A stretch of 31,042 nucleotides of DNA, taken from Christensenella sp. UBA6420. Lineage in GTDB: Bacteria > Bacillota > Clostridia > Christensenellales > DTU072. The stretch lies in NCBI GenBank assembly GCA_002439705.1, contig DJPE01000071.1, positions 1 to 31,042 of the forward strand, written 5' to 3'. The notes below the pieces were generated by a model. It was not told the DNA's origin. It did no database searches and worked only from the letters and a program-made list of their open reading frames with translations. Positions 29,693-31,042 of this stretch are shown here, in pieces. How positions within the stretch are numbered: the first letter of the stretch is position 1; every line of letters begins with the position of its first letter. Both the position numbers and the translations under genes were made by a program.

Positions 29693-30565
29693 ATGTCCGT
29701 TCTTTTTATAGATGATGACTCTGAATTAAATTATAAAACAGCCGACAGTTTGGGATTAAACCTTATAAAAATGCCTTATACTATCTGTGGCGAAGAACAC
29801 TACTACGACCTTGGTCGTAACTACGACGCTAAAAAATTCTTCGATACCGTAAGAGCCGGTAATATGCCTATTACGAGCGGTCTTAACGTAGAAACTTATA
29901 AGGAATACTTTGAACCATACTTTAAGCAGGGCGAAGATATTTTATACGTAAGCTTTTCTTCTCAGATGAGCAGTACGTTTACCTATATGGATATTGCCGT
30001 AAAAGAACTTTCCGAACAATATCCCGCCGCCAAATTCCGTCGTTTCGACACAAAAGGAATAAGCATGGCTACGGGTCTTTGCTGTTACTATGCCGGAATT
30101 ATGCACAAAGAAGGCAAATCCAACGACGAAATTATAGAATTTCTCGATAAATTCGCTTTGAGAGTAAATGCGGTATTTTCCCCAAACAACCTTTTCCACC
30201 TTAAACGCGGCGGTAGAATTTCCGCAGTGGCGGCTACGGCAGGAACCATTTTACAGTTAAAACCCATAATAAGACTTAACGACGAAGGCAAACTCGTCAA
30301 CACCGCGAAAGTTCAGGGCAGAAATAAATCGGTAAATTACATTGCCGAAGACGTAATAAAACATGCGGAAGAAACCGATAAATACCCTATCGTTATTCTT
30401 AATGCCGATTGTCCCGAAGATTCCAAAAAGATAGAAAACAAACTTCGCGCGGCTTTTCCTAAAGCCGATATATGGCTTTACGACGTAGGTCCCGTTATCG
30501 GAACTCATTGCGGACCCGATACGATAGCCTGCATTTACGTAGGAAAAGAACGTTACTTAAACTAA
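29693..30565 (+). CDS. DegV family fatty-acid-binding protein
   Basis: The 290-residue protein has the two-domain DegV fold that binds a fatty acid and presents it to fatty acid kinase FakA. Family markers are PITSGLNVETYKEYF (Thr-Ser near the carboxylate), VSFSSQMSSTF, DTKGISMATGL, NLFHLKRGGRIS and the C-terminal GPVIGTHCGPDT with its His. The usual LSSGLSGT and TSQPS loops are slightly altered (SSQMSST and TSGLN), so lipid specificity may differ. AAGGAG lies seven bases before the ATG. It ends 12 bp from the convergent polymerase gene with no clear terminator between. Confidence 0.92.
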   Translation: MSVLFIDDDSELNYKTADSLGLNLIKMPYTICGEEHYYDLGRNYDAKKFFDTVRAGNMPITSGLNVETYKEYFEPYFKQGEDILYVSFSSQMSSTFTYMDIAVKELSEQYPAAKFRRFDTKGISMATGLCCYYAGIMHKEGKSNDEIIEFLDKFALRVNAVFSPNNLFHLKRGGRISAVAATAGTILQLKPIIRLNDEGKLVNTAKVQGRNKSVNYIAEDVIKHAEETDKYPIVILNADCPEDSKKIENKLRAAFPKADIWLYDVGPVIGTHCGPDTIACIYVGKERYLN

Positions 30566-30577
30566 TTTACTAAAAAT

Positions 30578-31042
30578 CTATTTTTTATCGTCGCCGTTAT
30601 GGCGGTCGAACGGAACGTACCCGTCCTCGATTTCATGTGTATCGCACGTGAAATCGGGGTTTATTTCTATTGCGCGCTTTAATACTCCGTATCCGTATTT
30701 TATTCTCAGTCCGTCGAGTTTGTCGTTGAGACTGTCGTTTTTCTCATTGTATTCGTCAAATAACGTAGTCTGAAATCCATATTCTCCTTCCACAAGATTA
30801 TACGTCCCTACGGTAATCATACGCAACGGATTATTTACGCCGAATATATAGTGTCTTTCCAGTAAATTCATAGCGTAATCGGCTATTTCTTTTGCATCAT
30901 CGGTCGGATTTATCAATTTCATTTGCCTTGACAAATAGCTTAGCTTATTATCCCTTATCCCTATAGATATCCCTAACGCCGCAAGTCCGTATTTACGCAG
31001 TCTGAAAGCTACGACTTCGCTTAATGAATAAATAAGGCTTTC
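30578..31042 (-). CDS. Y-family DNA polymerase (ImpB/MucB/UmuC type), 3' part only
   Basis: The frame is open to the window end, giving the last 154 residues of a lesion-bypass polymerase. The little-finger domain begins SLSEVVAFRLRKYGLAALG, then LSYLSRQMKLINPTDDAKEIA (the RQMKL element), and an LRMITVGTYNLV strand leads to QTTLFDE, which resembles the clamp-binding QLSLF motif of Y-family enzymes. A KLDGLRIKYGYGVLKRA helix and a charged tail close the protein. The pattern fits the Gram-positive UvrX/PolY2-type branch. The catalytic palm and true start lie outside the window. An internal TTG could be mistaken for the start but has no ribosome binding site. Confidence 0.85.
   Translation of the reverse strand, partial: ESLIYSLSEVVAFRLRKYGLAALGISIGIRDNKLSYLSRQMKLINPTDDAKEIADYAMNLLERHYIFGVNNPLRMITVGTYNLVEGEYGFQTTLFDEYNEKNDSLNDKLDGLRIKYGYGVLKRAIEINPDFTCDTHEIEDGYVPFDRHNGDDKK

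Noticed and set aside
1..31042. CRISPR arrays, insertion sequences, prophage or toxin-antitoxin modules
   Set aside because: No regularly spaced repeats, transposase or integrase motifs, or paired small toxin-like genes were seen.

Overview
The window reads as a chromosomal segment of a low-to-mid GC Gram-positive bacterium, most likely an uncultured member of class Clostridia. The support is a single bifunctional Rel, a long-form HPF, a ThiT-type thiamine transporter behind a TPP riboswitch, a transketolase split into two genes, DegV, a lipoprotein-type ABC binding protein, and a ruvCAB-queA-tgt-yajC-secDF-recJ-rel neighbourhood typical of Clostridia. Almost every gene is intact. I see no insertion sequence, prophage, CRISPR array or rRNA.

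Left part (1-12.5 kb), nearly all on the minus strand. Transcription starts in front of ruvC and runs ruvC-ruvA-ruvB-queA-tgt (Holliday junction processing, then queuosine synthesis). yajC follows behind its own promoter. A small TIGR04086-type membrane protein gene is inverted here (+ strand). The next unit is secD-secF-recJ-rel (Sec accessory complex, single-strand exonuclease, ppGpp synthetase/hydrolase). A separate promoter then drives tRNA-Pro(UGG) and a CAU-anticodon tRNA cut by the window start.

Middle (12.6-18.9 kb). A four-gene minus-strand unit encodes a TM1266-type regulator and a complete SsuABC/ThiXYZ-like ABC importer. Upstream lies a degenerate MalK/MsmX-like ATPase, divergent from a TPP-riboswitch-controlled thiT that carries a five-helix N-terminal extension. 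An orphan lipoprotein gene sits in AT-rich DNA.

Right part (18.9-31 kb). A five-gene minus-strand unit runs galU, an M-domain-less ClpC-like unfoldase, hpf, a TIM-barrel epimerase and pgi. Two tRNA-Leu genes on + are followed, after an intrinsic terminator, by an anion-permease gene. Next come the split transketolase (minus) with a long leader holding a 23-codon ORF and an intrinsic terminator, a D-amino-acid aminotransferase, degV (+) and the 3' part of a Y-family DNA polymerase (minus) cut by the window end.

The signals I consider most worth pursuing are the leader ORF plus terminator before transketolase, the catalytically degenerate ABC ATPase beside thiT, two predicted leaderless genes (ruvC and that ATPase), a recJ start that appears to need a hairpin to position its ribosome binding site, and the extended ThiT. 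Promoter, terminator and start-site statements come from reading the sequence by eye; no searches or folding programs were run.
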